Assembly (NCBI GenBank): GCA_910577365.1
Contig: CAJTMU010000039.1
Span: forward strand, 1 to 18,817
DNA length: 18,817 nt
Source of the DNA: an uncultured Oscillospiraceae bacterium
GTDB taxonomy: Bacteria > Bacillota > Clostridia > Oscillospirales > Ruminococcaceae
Direction: 5' to 3'
In this document: piece after piece, positions 5,943 through 13,874 of the stretch
How positions within the stretch are numbered: the stretch's first letter is position 1
Layout: the number at the start of each line of letters is the position of its first letter
Translations under genes and position numbers: made by a program
Notes under the pieces: generated by a model
Databases searched by the model: none
What the model saw: the letters and a program-made list of their open reading frames with translations, nothing else
What the model was told of the DNA's origin: nothing

Positions 5943-7298
5943 TTATTTCCCCGCTGCACGCCTTTTTGGAAGATATCCATATCGTTTTTGCTGTGTCAAA
6001 ATAAAGAAAATAGTTACCATAAGACCCAGAAGCTCCGCCGCAACTATCGCCAGCCATATGCCGTCACTCTTTAAAAAAAGCGGAAGGATAAACAGCATTG
6101 ACACCTGAAACACAAAGGTTCTGGAGAAAGATATCATCGCCGAAACAATACCGTTGTTGAGCGACGTAAAGAAAGAGGATGAATAAATATTGAAGCCGCA
6201 GACGATAAAGCTGATGGAATATAGTCTGAAGCCGCGAAGCGTCAGCCTGAAAAGCTCTTCGTCGTAGCCCACAAACAGCATTGACAGCGGATAAGCAAGC
6301 GTCTGAGCGAGTGCTGTAAGCGCGATTCCTGTTGTGCCGATTATTATAAGCGATTTTTTCAGAAGCCCCTGAAGCTCTTGCTCGTTTTTGGCGCCGTAGT
6401 GAAAGCTTACTATCGGCGCGGAGCCTATGGAAAAACCAATGAAAATCGCCACAAATATGAAGTTTACATACATAATGACTCCGAAAGCGGCAACACCGTC
6501 CTGTCCCGCAATTTCCATAAGCTGACGGTTATAAAGAATGGTTACGATTGATGCGGAAATGTTTGTCATAAACTCCGAAAAACCGTTGGAGCATGTTCGC
6601 CATAATACCCGCAGCTCGAGTTTTGTTTTACCGAGCCGCAGCAGACTGTCGTTTTTGCGGCAGAAATATATTAACGGAACAATACCTCCTACCGTCTGGC
6701 TTATAGCGGTCGCTGCCGCCGCACCCTCGAGTCCTAAACTTAAAACTCCTACAAGCAGAAAATCAAGAACAATATTGGTCAGTCCTGCTGAGATAGTTAT
6801 TACCAATCCGAATTTAGGCTTTTCAGCAGTTATTAGGAAGCTCTGGAATACGTTCTGCAATATAAAAGGGACAAGAGCCGTTAAAATTATCCTTGCATAA
6901 ATCACGCAATACTCCAGCATTTCATCGTCCGCTCCGAACAGAATTGCCAGGGGACGCGCAAAAGCTATACCGATAATGCTTAGAACTGCGCCGCCTACAA
7001 CCGCGGTATATACAAGCAGCGAGAAATAACGGTTTGCACGCTCGCAGTCACCCTCACCCAAGGTTTTGGCGACCAGCGCACTTCCGCCCGTGCCTATCAT
7101 AAAGCCTATCGTGCCCATAACGATTAGCAGCGGCATAATAAGGTTGAGCGCTGCGAACGGCACCTTGCCGACATAATTTGACACGAACAGCCCGTCAACC
7201 ACGCTGTATATGGAAGTGAAGATCATCATAACAACCGACGGCAGCACAAACCGTATCAGTCTGCTTGCAGTAAAATGATCCGAAAGCTGAATTTTCAC
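5943..7298 (-). CDS. MATE family efflux transporter (MepA-like)
   Basis: This 451-residue membrane protein has about 12 hydrophobic segments in two similar halves, the MATE fold that exports cationic drugs and metabolites by H+ or Na+ antiport. MATE-type features include LIRFVLPSVVMMIFTSIYSVVDGLFVSNYVG-type sequence in the first segment, IGFMIGTGGSALVAKTLGEGD near residues 63-83, and the matching second-half IGFSIGSAPIVSFHYGAKNE near 285-304. The protein starts with GTG at 7298, seven bases after CGGAGGG. A consensus promoter and a leader RNA with its own terminator lie upstream, so the pump is probably induced by a small molecule. The substrate cannot be read from the sequence; guanidine is possible if the leader is a guanidine-IV riboswitch. 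Confidence 0.9.
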   Translation of the reverse strand: MKIQLSDHFTASRLIRFVLPSVVMMIFTSIYSVVDGLFVSNYVGKVPFAALNLIMPLLIVMGTIGFMIGTGGSALVAKTLGEGDCERANRYFSLLVYTAVVGGAVLSIIGIAFARPLAILFGADDEMLEYCVIYARIILTALVPFILQNVFQSFLITAEKPKFGLVITISAGLTNIVLDFLLVGVLSLGLEGAAAATAISQTVGGIVPLIYFCRKNDSLLRLGKTKLELRVLWRTCSNGFSEFMTNISASIVTILYNRQLMEIAGQDGVAAFGVIMYVNFIFVAIFIGFSIGSAPIVSFHYGAKNEQELQGLLKKSLIIIGTTGIALTALAQTLAYPLSMLFVGYDEELFRLTLRGFRLYSISFIVCGFNIYSSSFFTSLNNGIVSAMISFSRTFVFQVSMLFILPLFLKSDGIWLAIVAAELLGLMVTIFFILTQQKRYGYLPKRRAAGK

Positions 7299-7344
7299 AA
7301 AGATACCCTCCGTTCCTGCTCGATTAAACTAAATCTTTATTAAA

Positions 7345-7376
7345 ACAAAAATAGTGCGCCCGTTTCCGAGCGCACT
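7345..7376 (-). terminator. Leader terminator (expression platform) before the MATE gene
   Basis: On the minus strand AGTGCGCTCG (7376-7367) pairs with CGGGCGCACT (7362-7353), 10 bp with one G-U pair and a GAAA loop. The run ATTTTTGTTTT follows. It stands between the promoter and the MATE start, so it must be bypassed for the gene to be expressed. Confidence 0.85.
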
Positions 7377-7437
7377 CGACATCTTATCAACCGTGGACTG
7401 CTGCGGCAGCCGGTTCTCCGATGACATTTATTTAATT
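7377..7437 (-). promoter_or_regulatory. Candidate riboswitch aptamer upstream of the MATE gene (guanidine-IV/mepA type suspected)
   Basis: Between the expected start site (about 7437) and the leader terminator lie some 60 bases that can fold. Minus-strand AACCG (near 7416-7412) pairs with CGGTT (near 7394-7390), extended by ATC/GAT after a GGAG bulge. Inside is a GCTG-CCG-CAGC hairpin. A compact fold, then a terminator, then a MATE gene is the arrangement known for the mepA motif, the guanidine-IV riboswitch of Clostridia. I cannot check the conserved bases from memory, so the family name is inference. Confidence 0.45.
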
Positions 7438-7443
7438 TTTGTA

Positions 7444-7472
7444 ATTATATCATATAATATCGGAAATGTCAA
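7444..7472 (-). promoter_or_regulatory. Perfect-consensus sigma-A promoter for the MATE gene
   Basis: Minus-strand TTGACA (7472-7467), a 17-base spacer and TATAAT (7449-7444). Transcription should begin near 7437, leaving a leader of about 139 bases before the GTG start. A strong constitutive promoter in front of a terminator fits control by attenuation. Confidence 0.85.
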
Positions 7473-7624
7473 TAGAAGCTGCAAGTTTTCAGCACTTTGC
7501 ACAACAAAACCTATACGCGGCTTCTAATGCAAAGCAACTTTAATAAATTATCGATTCCTTTTCAATTAGTAAAATTGTCAGTGTTCAGATTCATCAACAC
7601 AAAAGGAAAAAGGGTTAATTATTG

Positions 7625-8197
7625 TTACATAATAAACGTCTGCGCCGCTTTGATATATTCCTTGAAATCCACCTTTTCTAAATCCGTTGTATCAATCTCA
7701 ACAACTTCTCCGCCTATATCAAATCCGTCCATGTTGCGGCAAAACGTTTCAAATTCGGCAATGGTGGGCATTGTGAACATCATATTCGCCTTTCCTCTTT
7801 CGGGAGAGCCTTCTCTCGCCGCAAAGCGCTCATACAACACGTTAATATTTCCAGCAAATTTAAATGTAAGTGAACGGAAATCATACTTCTCAACAAGCAA
7901 TCTTATAGCACCTGCCTCATCGGTCTTTTTAATACCGGCGGGCAAAAAGTTGCCCTCGATTATTAACGGCATATCCGCTTCCATAAGCCTTTCAGCTGCA
8001 TACATTATAGCGTCAAATGTCACTGCGGAGAAGCGGCTGCTGACCTCTCGGCTGTCTATTGGGATACTTTGGCACAATGCACTTTTAAAAGTGTCTTTTA
8101 CGAAGTAAGGTATACCCAATTCCCTTGCCAAAGCAAGCGCAAAAGTAGATTTTCCCGCAGCAAGGTAGCCCTGAACAACAATAACTTTTCCGTTCAA
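7625..8197 (-). CDS. P-loop NTPase / kinase-like protein
   Basis: This 190-residue single-domain protein opens with a strand and a Walker A loop, VIVVQGYLAAGKST (G10-T18). KDTFKSAL follows near residue 34 and LIIEGNFLP near 78, the layout of small P-loop kinases (shikimate kinase, chloramphenicol phosphotransferase and zeta-toxin-like AAA_33 proteins). It likely phosphorylates a small molecule with ATP in the cytoplasm, but the substrate is not evident. RERF-like positively charged residues (YERFAAREGSPERGKAN, about 121-137) may form the lid. The start is TTG at 8197: AGGAGG lies five bases upstream and protein-like sequence begins at once. It lies 117 bases downstream of argF on the same strand. 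A toxin role is unlikely, as no antitoxin-like neighbour is seen. Confidence 0.75.
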   Translation of the reverse strand: MNGKVIVVQGYLAAGKSTFALALARELGIPYFVKDTFKSALCQSIPIDSREVSSRFSAVTFDAIMYAAERLMEADMPLIIEGNFLPAGIKKTDEAGAIRLLVEKYDFRSLTFKFAGNINVLYERFAAREGSPERGKANMMFTMPTIAEFETFCRNMDGFDIGGEVVEIDTTDLEKVDFKEYIKAAQTFIM

Positions 8198-8314
8198 ATT
8201 TTCCTCCTATAAATGCTGTGTTTAGAAATTTACGATTATTCGCGCATAACAGACGATTGTCTTTGAACATTATATAAAATATTTCTGATTAACTTTTCTT
8301 AAACGCTTGAATAA

Positions 8315-9226
8315 TTAATTTTCCGCCGCCATCAGTCTTACCATTACCGCTTTCTGGGCGTGCAGACGGTTCTCCGCTTCGTCAAATATTTCGTTCGCGT
8401 GCTGTTCCAGCACCTTGGCGGTTATCTCCTCCTCGCGGTGGGCGGGCAGACAGTGCATCACCATCGCGTCGGATTTCGCTACGCTCATGATATCGTCGTT
8501 TATCTGGTAGCCCTTGAAAGCAATACGGCGCTTCTCCGCTTCGCCCTCCTGACCCATGGAAGCCCACACGTCGGTGAAAAGCACGTCCGCGTCCGCTGCC
8601 GCTTCCTTGGGTGAGCTTACCAGCTTGAAGTTGGGATATGCTGCGGCGAAATTCAGAACCCGCTTGTCGGGGTGATATCCCTCAGGGCAGGCGAGAGTAA
8701 CGTCCATGCCAACCTTAAGGCAGCCCACGGTGAGGGAGTTTGCCATATTGTTGCCGTCGCCGATATAGCACATTTTCAGCCCGTCCAGCTTATTCTTGTA
8801 TTCGCGGACCGTTTGCAGGTCGGCGAGCACCTGGCAGGGGTGGCTGAAATCCGTAAGACCGTTTATAATGGGGATATTGCCGTATTCCGCGAGGTTTTCC
8901 ACTTCGCTTTGTTCGAACGTGCGTATCATAATTCCGTTGATATAGCGAGAGAGAACGCGCGCGGTATCCTGCACAGGCTCGCCGCGCCCTATCTGAAGCT
9001 CCTTCGAGGACAGAAACAGCGCGTGACCGCCCAGCTGATACATGCCCGCTTCAAAGGAAACGCGCGTCCTTGTCGAAGACTTCTGGAATATCATTCCCAA
9101 AGTCATACCCTTTAGCAGATTGTGGGGAATACCGTGCTTCTGCTCATATTTTAGCTGATCCGCAAGGTTCAGAATGTCAATTATCTCCTCTGTGCTGAGG
9201 TCAAGCATTTTTAATAAATGTTTCAT
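8315..9226 (-). CDS. argF: Ornithine carbamoyltransferase
   Basis: This enzyme joins carbamoyl phosphate to ornithine to give citrulline, the sixth step of arginine synthesis. The 303 residues match the usual length. The carbamoyl-phosphate loop SSTRTR is at 50-55, HPCQ at 129-132, the ornithine-loop region DVWASMGQE at 219-227 and HCLPAHR (catalytic Cys259) at 258-264. AAGGAG stands six bases before the ATG. It is the last gene of the arginine cluster in transcription order, separated from the gene before it by 207 bases that hold a repeat-like element, so it may have its own promoter or depend on read-through. No carbamoyl-phosphate synthase genes are in the window. No clear terminator follows it. 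Confidence 0.96.
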   Translation of the reverse strand: MKHLLKMLDLSTEEIIDILNLADQLKYEQKHGIPHNLLKGMTLGMIFQKSSTRTRVSFEAGMYQLGGHALFLSSKELQIGRGEPVQDTARVLSRYINGIMIRTFEQSEVENLAEYGNIPIINGLTDFSHPCQVLADLQTVREYKNKLDGLKMCYIGDGNNMANSLTVGCLKVGMDVTLACPEGYHPDKRVLNFAAAYPNFKLVSSPKEAAADADVLFTDVWASMGQEGEAEKRRIAFKGYQINDDIMSVAKSDAMVMHCLPAHREEEITAKVLEQHANEIFDEAENRLHAQKAVMVRLMAAEN

Positions 9227-9433
9227 AATTTCTCCTTATCTTAATTTGAAATTTTCCGCGACCCGGTCGGTCAACACTCCGCTTCGCTCCGTGTCACCCA
9301 ACCCCTCGTGGAAAATTTCCTGCGTGGGCGTTACGTTGCTCTTTGCGGGCGTACTTTGCTTTGTAAACTTTGCACCGCTTTTGGCGCAAGTGCTTTTCCG
9401 TGCAGACATTGCTTTGGTAATTATTTTGGCAGT
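9227..9433. repeat. Repeat-like non-coding element between argF and the preceding operon gene
   Basis: No gene is supported here. GAAATTTTCCGCGA (9248-9261) and TCGTGGAAAATTTC (9306-9319) form a 14-base inverted repeat with one mismatch. Between them lies a pseudo-palindrome, ACACTCC...CGTGT, around GCTTCGC. The following 110 bases (9320-9430) have a skewed composition with many TTTGC/GCAAA words, unlike both coding and ordinary spacer sequence here. This resembles dispersed intergenic elements of Ruminococcus-type genomes. That it is repeated elsewhere is inference; I see no second copy in the window. Confidence 0.4.
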
Positions 9434-9808
9434 TCACTCCTTGTAAAATCCGCCTGTGTGAAAGTTTTCGCCGTTCAGCCTTTCGGCGGTCAGTCGGAAC
9501 GTTACAACGCCGTCGGGGCAGACAAACTCCTTGCAAAGCGGCGAATCAGGAGTGTTACCGACAGGGGAGAAACCGCCGATTAACCGCAGGTCGCCGCCAC
9601 CGCGGACGGTTTCCAGCATGGGAAACAGTATCATCATTGACTTCTGACAGAATCCGCGTCCATTTTGGTTCACGGGGCAGTCGTAGGCGCAGCGGTATAC
9701 GTCGCCCACCTCGTCGCCGTTGCGGCAGTGTCCGTGGGTTTTGTTGTCATGAGAAACAGCGATAACCTCTACGGTAAAGCTCCATTCTTCCTCATACCAC
9801 TTATCCAT
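9434..9808 (-). CDS. TIGR04076-like small cysteine-containing protein of unknown function
   Basis: This 124-residue protein has the pattern of the TIGR04076 family as I recall it: a strand VEVIAVS, then GHCRNGDEVGDVY (26-38), a second Cys with CPVNQNGRGFCQKSMMILFPML (44-65), and RLIGGF near 75-80. Cys28, Cys40, Cys44, Cys54, Cys92 and Cys97 are candidates for metal binding or a disulfide. The biochemical role of the family is not known to me. Its ATG (9808-9806) overlaps the argD stop by eight bases, so its translation is probably coupled to argD. That places it in the arginine operon, although it has no known place in the pathway. It may be a passenger or a metal- or redox-linked accessory. 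Confidence 0.6.
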   Translation of the reverse strand: MDKWYEEEWSFTVEVIAVSHDNKTHGHCRNGDEVGDVYRCAYDCPVNQNGRGFCQKSMMILFPMLETVRGGGDLRLIGGFSPVGNTPDSPLCKEFVCPDGVVTFRLTAERLNGENFHTGGFYKE

Positions 9809-10967
9809 TTAAAATCCCCATAAGTATCTCAAGACCCTTGTCTATTTCCTCATAGCTTATGGTAAGCGGCGGCAGCAGGCGCACCTTTGTTTTGGCAGTA
9901 AGCAGCAGCAGCCCCTTTTCCAGCGCCGCTTTGACCACTTCGCCCGCCTGCTTGCTCTTAAGTTCGATACCTATCATCAGACCTATTCCCGAAACGGAAG
10001 CGACTTCGTCGCATTTAAGCAGCTTTTCGCGTATATATTCGCCCTTAGCCGCAATTTCGCCGAGAAATCCTTCGGAGTTCACCCTGTTCAGCACCGCCAG
10101 TCCGCCCGCGCAGCAGATGGGATTTCCACCGAACGTGGAGCCGTGAGTTCCTGCCGTAAGCACTCCCGCGCATTTTTCTCCCGCGAGGCATACCCCTATC
10201 GGGATACCGCCCGCAAGCCCCTTTGCAAGGGTCGTGAGATCGGCTTTTTTTCCGAAATTATCACCCGCGAGGAATTTTCCCGTGCGCCCCACGCCTGTCT
10301 GAACCTCGTCCGCTATTGTAAGCACGTCCTTTTCGGCGCAGAGCTTAAATATTTCGTCCACAAATTCCCGCTCCAGCGGCATTACTCCGCCCTCGCCCTG
10401 TATATACTCAAACATTACCGCGCACACTGTGCCGTCCAGCTTGGCGCGCAGGTCTTCGATATTGTTCGCTTCGACGTTTACAAATCCCTCCACAAACGGG
10501 AAAAAGTAGTTGTGAAAAACATCCTGCCCCGTTGCCGACAGTGTGCAGAGCGTCCTGCCGTGAAAAGAGTTTATAAGGGTAATTATATTGTGCCGTCCCT
10601 TGCCGTATTTGTCAAAGCTGTATTTTCTCGCGATTTTTATCGCGCACTCGTTAGCCTCCGCGCCCGAGTTGCCGAAAAACATATTCGTATAGCCCGCGGT
10701 TTCGCAAAGAGCCTTGGCGAAGTCCGCCTGAACCTTTGTATAGTAGTAATTTGAGGTATGCTGAAGCCTGTGCGCCTGTTCGCATACCGCTTTTACCCAG
10801 TCCTCATCGCAGTAGCCAAGTGAGTTCGTGCCTATCCCCGAGCCGAAATCTATATACCGCTTGCCGTCCTCGGCGGAGGCGTATTCGCCCTCCCCGCTGT
10901 CCATGACCAGCGGATATCTGCCGTAAGAGGGCATAACATATTGGTTGAATTGCTCGATAGTATCCAT
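9801..10967 (-). CDS. argD: Acetylornithine aminotransferase
   Basis: This PLP enzyme transfers an amino group from glutamate to N-acetylglutamate semialdehyde, giving N-acetylornithine (fourth step). The 388 residues are standard for class III aminotransferases. GNSGAEAN (99-106) binds the cofactor phosphate, DEVQTG (220-225) holds the PLP-nitrogen aspartate, and the Schiff-base lysine is K249 in LAKGLAGGIPIG. The substrate assignment rests on its place among arg genes; 4-aminobutyrate and ornithine aminotransferases share the fold. AAAGGA lies six bases before the ATG. A 96-base gap separates it from argB, and its stop overlaps the following TIGR04076-like gene. Confidence 0.94.
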   Translation of the reverse strand: MDTIEQFNQYVMPSYGRYPLVMDSGEGEYASAEDGKRYIDFGSGIGTNSLGYCDEDWVKAVCEQAHRLQHTSNYYYTKVQADFAKALCETAGYTNMFFGNSGAEANECAIKIARKYSFDKYGKGRHNIITLINSFHGRTLCTLSATGQDVFHNYFFPFVEGFVNVEANNIEDLRAKLDGTVCAVMFEYIQGEGGVMPLEREFVDEIFKLCAEKDVLTIADEVQTGVGRTGKFLAGDNFGKKADLTTLAKGLAGGIPIGVCLAGEKCAGVLTAGTHGSTFGGNPICCAGGLAVLNRVNSEGFLGEIAAKGEYIREKLLKCDEVASVSGIGLMIGIELKSKQAGEVVKAALEKGLLLLTAKTKVRLLPPLTISYEEIDKGLEILMGILNG

Positions 10968-11063
10968 AATATCCTTTCCCGTGGTCTGTTTAAAGAAATC
11001 GCCGATTAAAGTGTAATATAATCATACCTCATTTTAATTGGGAGATTGTGCTTTAATCGCTTC

Positions 11064-11918
11064 CTAAGCTATTATCATCGTACCCGCGCCCGTGTCGGTA
11101 AGAAGTTCAATCAGTATAGAGTGAGGGATGCGTCCGTCGATAATATTGGTCTTGCGTACGCCGCGGCGTACAGCCTCCACGCAGCAGTCTATCTTAGGTA
11201 TCATTCCGCCCGAAATAATACCCTGCTTTTTAAGGTAGGGAACTTCGCTTACGCCAACCGTTCTAATGATGGTGTTTTCGTCGTCCTTGTCCTCCAGAAG
11301 TCCCTTGATATCCGTCAGCAGAATGAGATTAGCCGCTTTCATTTCCGCCGCGATGCGCGCCGCCGCGGTGTCGGCGTTGATGTTATACACCGTGCCGTCT
11401 TTGCCGCGCCCAATGGTGGAAATAACGGGGATATACCCGTTGTCAAGAGAGTTGCGGATTATTTTCGGGTTTACGGCGGTTATCTCGCCCACAAAGCCAA
11501 GCTCGGGATTCAGCATTTCCGCTTCAATCATATTTCCATCAAGCCCGCAAAGCCCCACAGCGCTGCCGTTGTGCATTTCCAGCATTGACACAAGGTCTTT
11601 GTTGACCTTGCCCGCGAGCACCATCTGCACTATATCTATTGTTTCCTCGTCGGTATAGCGCAGACCGTTCACAAATTTGCTTTCCTTACCCGTTTTGGCA
11701 AGCATGGCGTTTATCTCCGGACCGCCGCCGTGCACCAGCACCACCTTAATCCCAAGCAGCGACAGCAGCACCACGTCCTCCATTACCGCCTGCTTAAGAG
11801 CTTCGTTGGTCATGGCGTTTCCGCCGTACTTCACAACCACGACCTGATTGTTGTATTCCTGAAGATAGGGCAGCGCCTCTATCATCACCTTTGTTCTTGT
11901 TTCAAGATCAATATGCAT
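11064..11918 (-). CDS. argB: Acetylglutamate kinase
   Basis: ArgB phosphorylates N-acetylglutamate with ATP (second step). The 284-residue amino-acid-kinase fold is complete, with VVVVKYGGNAM (K30) at the nucleotide site, HGGGPEIN (63-70) at the substrate loop, LTDIKGLLEDKDD near residues 202-214 and GGMIPK near 234-239. It begins at ATG 11918, after GGGGTGA. Arginine-sensitive ArgB enzymes carry an N-terminal helix that lets them form hexamers; the early segment DLETRTKVMIEALPYLQEY fits such a helix, so feedback inhibition by arginine is plausible. It is 86 bases after argJ and 96 before argD. Confidence 0.96.
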   Translation of the reverse strand: MHIDLETRTKVMIEALPYLQEYNNQVVVVKYGGNAMTNEALKQAVMEDVVLLSLLGIKVVLVHGGGPEINAMLAKTGKESKFVNGLRYTDEETIDIVQMVLAGKVNKDLVSMLEMHNGSAVGLCGLDGNMIEAEMLNPELGFVGEITAVNPKIIRNSLDNGYIPVISTIGRGKDGTVYNINADTAAARIAAEMKAANLILLTDIKGLLEDKDDENTIIRTVGVSEVPYLKKQGIISGGMIPKIDCCVEAVRRGVRKTNIIDGRIPHSILIELLTDTGAGTMIIA

Positions 11919-12004
11919 TATTTAGGTCACCCCGCGCGGGAGCGCTCCTTTCTTTTTAATGAGCAATGAAAACCGATAACGGACACTGTTGCAATTAAAA
12001 GCTA

Positions 12005-13240
12005 TCACGACCTGTATTCCGCGTTTATTTTCACATAATCGTATGTGAGGTCACAGCCCCACGCGATAGCGCTGCCCTCGCCGCTGTGGAGGTCGATAAG
12101 TATTTTTATCTCGCCCTCTGAAAGTATCTCGGAAGCCGCTTCCTCCGAGAAATCCGTGCCGAAGCCTCCGCTGCATACCGTTATCTTACCCTTTTCACTG
12201 GCAAGCTCCACCGAAACCTTTGATACGTCAAAATCGCCCTCCGCATAGCCGAGCGCGCAAAGAATGCGCCCCCAGTTGGCGTCCGCCGCGAACATCGCTG
12301 CCTTTACAAGGCTGGAGCATACCACCGATTTCGCCGCCGACTTAGCCGTTTTTTCGTCGGGAGCGCCGTTTACTATACACTCCAACAGTCTTGTGGCGCC
12401 CTCGCCGTCACGCGCGGTCTCCCTCGCGAAATTCATCATCACTGCGTACAGCGCGTTCTCAAACAGCTCGTAATTCTTGTCCTCGCAGTTTATCTCGGGA
12501 TTTTTTGCCAGACCAGAGGACATAAGTATCAGCGTGTCGTTGGTAGAGGTGTCCCCGTCTACGCTCACCATGCTGTAGGTGCGGTCGTTCACTTTGCGCA
12601 GAGCCTTTTCGAGAAGCTCTCCCGTGATGGCAACGTCGGTGGTGATAAACGCCAGCATCGTTGCCATATTGGGGTGTATCATTCCGCTCCCCTTTGAGAT
12701 ACCGCCGACATGGCACTTCCTGCCCTCTATCTCAAATTCCACCGCAAGTTCCTTTTTGCGGGTGTCGGTGGTCATGATAGCCTCCATCGCTTCGCCGCTC
12801 TTTTTGGGTGACAGCGATTTTGCGAGAGTGGGAATGCGCTGTTTTATCGGCTTTATATTCAGCTTCTGCCCGATAACTCCGGTAGAAGCCACTATAACGT
12901 CGTTCTCATCAATATCCAGCGCCTGCGCGGTGAGAGCGCACATTTTGTTGGCAATTTCTATCCCATTGCTGTTGCAGGTGTTGGCGTTGCCGCTGTTTAC
13001 AATTATCGCCTGCGCGTAGCCGTCCTCAAGGTGCTTTTTTGTTACGGTGATAGGCGCGCCTTTGACCTTGTTTGTTGTATAGAGAGCTGCCGTTCTGCAT
13101 CTTTCCGCGCAGAATATCATAGCGAGATCGCGCTTGGTGGTGTTGCCCTCCTTTATTCCCGCGATGATACCTCCCGCGGCAAATCCCGCAGCAGCGCAAA
13201 CGCCGCCGTCTACAAATTCATATCCTTTAAACTTGACCAT
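12005..13240 (-). CDS. argJ: Glutamate N-acetyltransferase / ornithine acetyltransferase
   Basis: ArgJ moves the acetyl group from N-acetylornithine to glutamate, making ornithine and recycling N-acetylglutamate; the bifunctional form can also use acetyl-CoA. The 411-residue precursor cuts itself in two. The site is in KGSGMIHPNMATMLAF, with cleavage expected between Ala193 and Thr194, and Thr194 becomes the nucleophile. STGVIGQKL (119-127), the oxyanion region, is also present. There is no argA or argE in the window, in line with the cyclic pathway. Whether it is mono- or bifunctional cannot be read from the sequence. The start ATG 13240 has GGGAGA before it and lies 16 bases after the HAD gene. 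Confidence 0.96.
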   Translation of the reverse strand: MVKFKGYEFVDGGVCAAAGFAAGGIIAGIKEGNTTKRDLAMIFCAERCRTAALYTTNKVKGAPITVTKKHLEDGYAQAIIVNSGNANTCNSNGIEIANKMCALTAQALDIDENDVIVASTGVIGQKLNIKPIKQRIPTLAKSLSPKKSGEAMEAIMTTDTRKKELAVEFEIEGRKCHVGGISKGSGMIHPNMATMLAFITTDVAITGELLEKALRKVNDRTYSMVSVDGDTSTNDTLILMSSGLAKNPEINCEDKNYELFENALYAVMMNFARETARDGEGATRLLECIVNGAPDEKTAKSAAKSVVCSSLVKAAMFAADANWGRILCALGYAEGDFDVSKVSVELASEKGKITVCSGGFGTDFSEEAASEILSEGEIKILIDLHSGEGSAIAWGCDLTYDYVKINAEYRS

Positions 13241-13256
13241 TTTCAGTCTCCCGATT

Positions 13257-13874
13257 TCATAAAATTTCGCAAAGCTCGCTAAGGCTGTTTACCGTATAGT
13301 CAGCTTTTTCAATATCATTTTTAATGCTCCAATACCGCCAAAAACCTTGCCTTATCCAAACTGTATGCATACCCAATAAATTTGCCGGTACGATATCATT
13401 ATCTATTCTATCACCGATCATAACCGAATCACTTGCTTTGCAGCCGCTTTGGCTCAAAGCTGTTTCAAATATCCTTTTATCGGGCTTGGCAACCCCTTCC
13501 TCCGCGGAAGCAACGACCAAATCGATATATTTTATCAGACCGTAACTCTCTAAACGCCGCTTGGTTCCGAGGGACTGATTTGCAATAACTCCGATTTTGT
13601 ATTTGCCGCTTAAAAAATCAAGACATTGAACAGTGTCGCTGTAAGGAGTTTCATACTCTTTATCCCAGCTCGGCAAGCTTACTCCAAACAATTTTGCTGT
13701 TTCCAGATCGCCCTTTTGGTTTTGTTTGTAAAAATCAAGGGCAGTCTTGTAAGCATTATCATATGTGGTATTTGCCGCTTCGGCTATTTTCCTTATTCGA
13801 GCTTCATATGCGAGATGTTCATCAATCAATGTCGAACCTATGTCAAAAAACAGCCATTCTGCGTTTTTTATCAT
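13257..13874 (-). CDS. HAD superfamily hydrolase-like protein with altered catalytic motifs
   Basis: This is a 205-residue Rossmann-type HAD protein. Motif I is LFFDIGSTLID, with nucleophile Asp11, but the usual second Asp (DxD) is Gly13. Motif II is IGVIANQS, where the normal Thr/Ser before Asn is Ala98. The motif III lysine is K130 (VAKPDKRIF), and motif IV, GDRIDND (154-160), is intact. The missing acid/base Asp suggests a weak or different activity, perhaps phosphoryl binding or a phosphonate- or haloacid-type reaction. The frame is open to 13919, but ATG 13874 overlaps the argC stop as ATGA, the typical coupled start. It is therefore part of the arginine operon, between argC and argJ. 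The substrate is unknown. Confidence 0.8.
   Translation of the reverse strand: MIKNAEWLFFDIGSTLIDEHLAYEARIRKIAEAANTTYDNAYKTALDFYKQNQKGDLETAKLFGVSLPSWDKEYETPYSDTVQCLDFLSGKYKIGVIANQSLGTKRRLESYGLIKYIDLVVASAEEGVAKPDKRIFETALSQSGCKASDSVMIGDRIDNDIVPANLLGMHTVWIRQGFWRYWSIKNDIEKADYTVNSLSELCEIL

Noticed and set aside
7329..7427. A 32-codon open frame across the MATE leader (starts MSSENRLPQQ), as a regulatory leader peptide
   Set aside because: It has no ribosome site and begins only about 10 bases after the expected transcript start. Its codons run through the terminator stem. Structured RNA explains the region better, though it remains an alternative.
7625..8197. Zeta-type toxin or antibiotic-modifying enzyme
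   Set aside because: Only the Walker A loop and general fold support this. There is no antitoxin-like partner and no resistance context, so a generic P-loop kinase call is safer.
9294..9583. Short frames on both strands across the repeat-like spacer before argF
   Set aside because: Composition is Lys/Arg/Cys-rich, there is no ribosome site, and they run into the real TIGR04076-like gene. The stretch is better read as non-coding.
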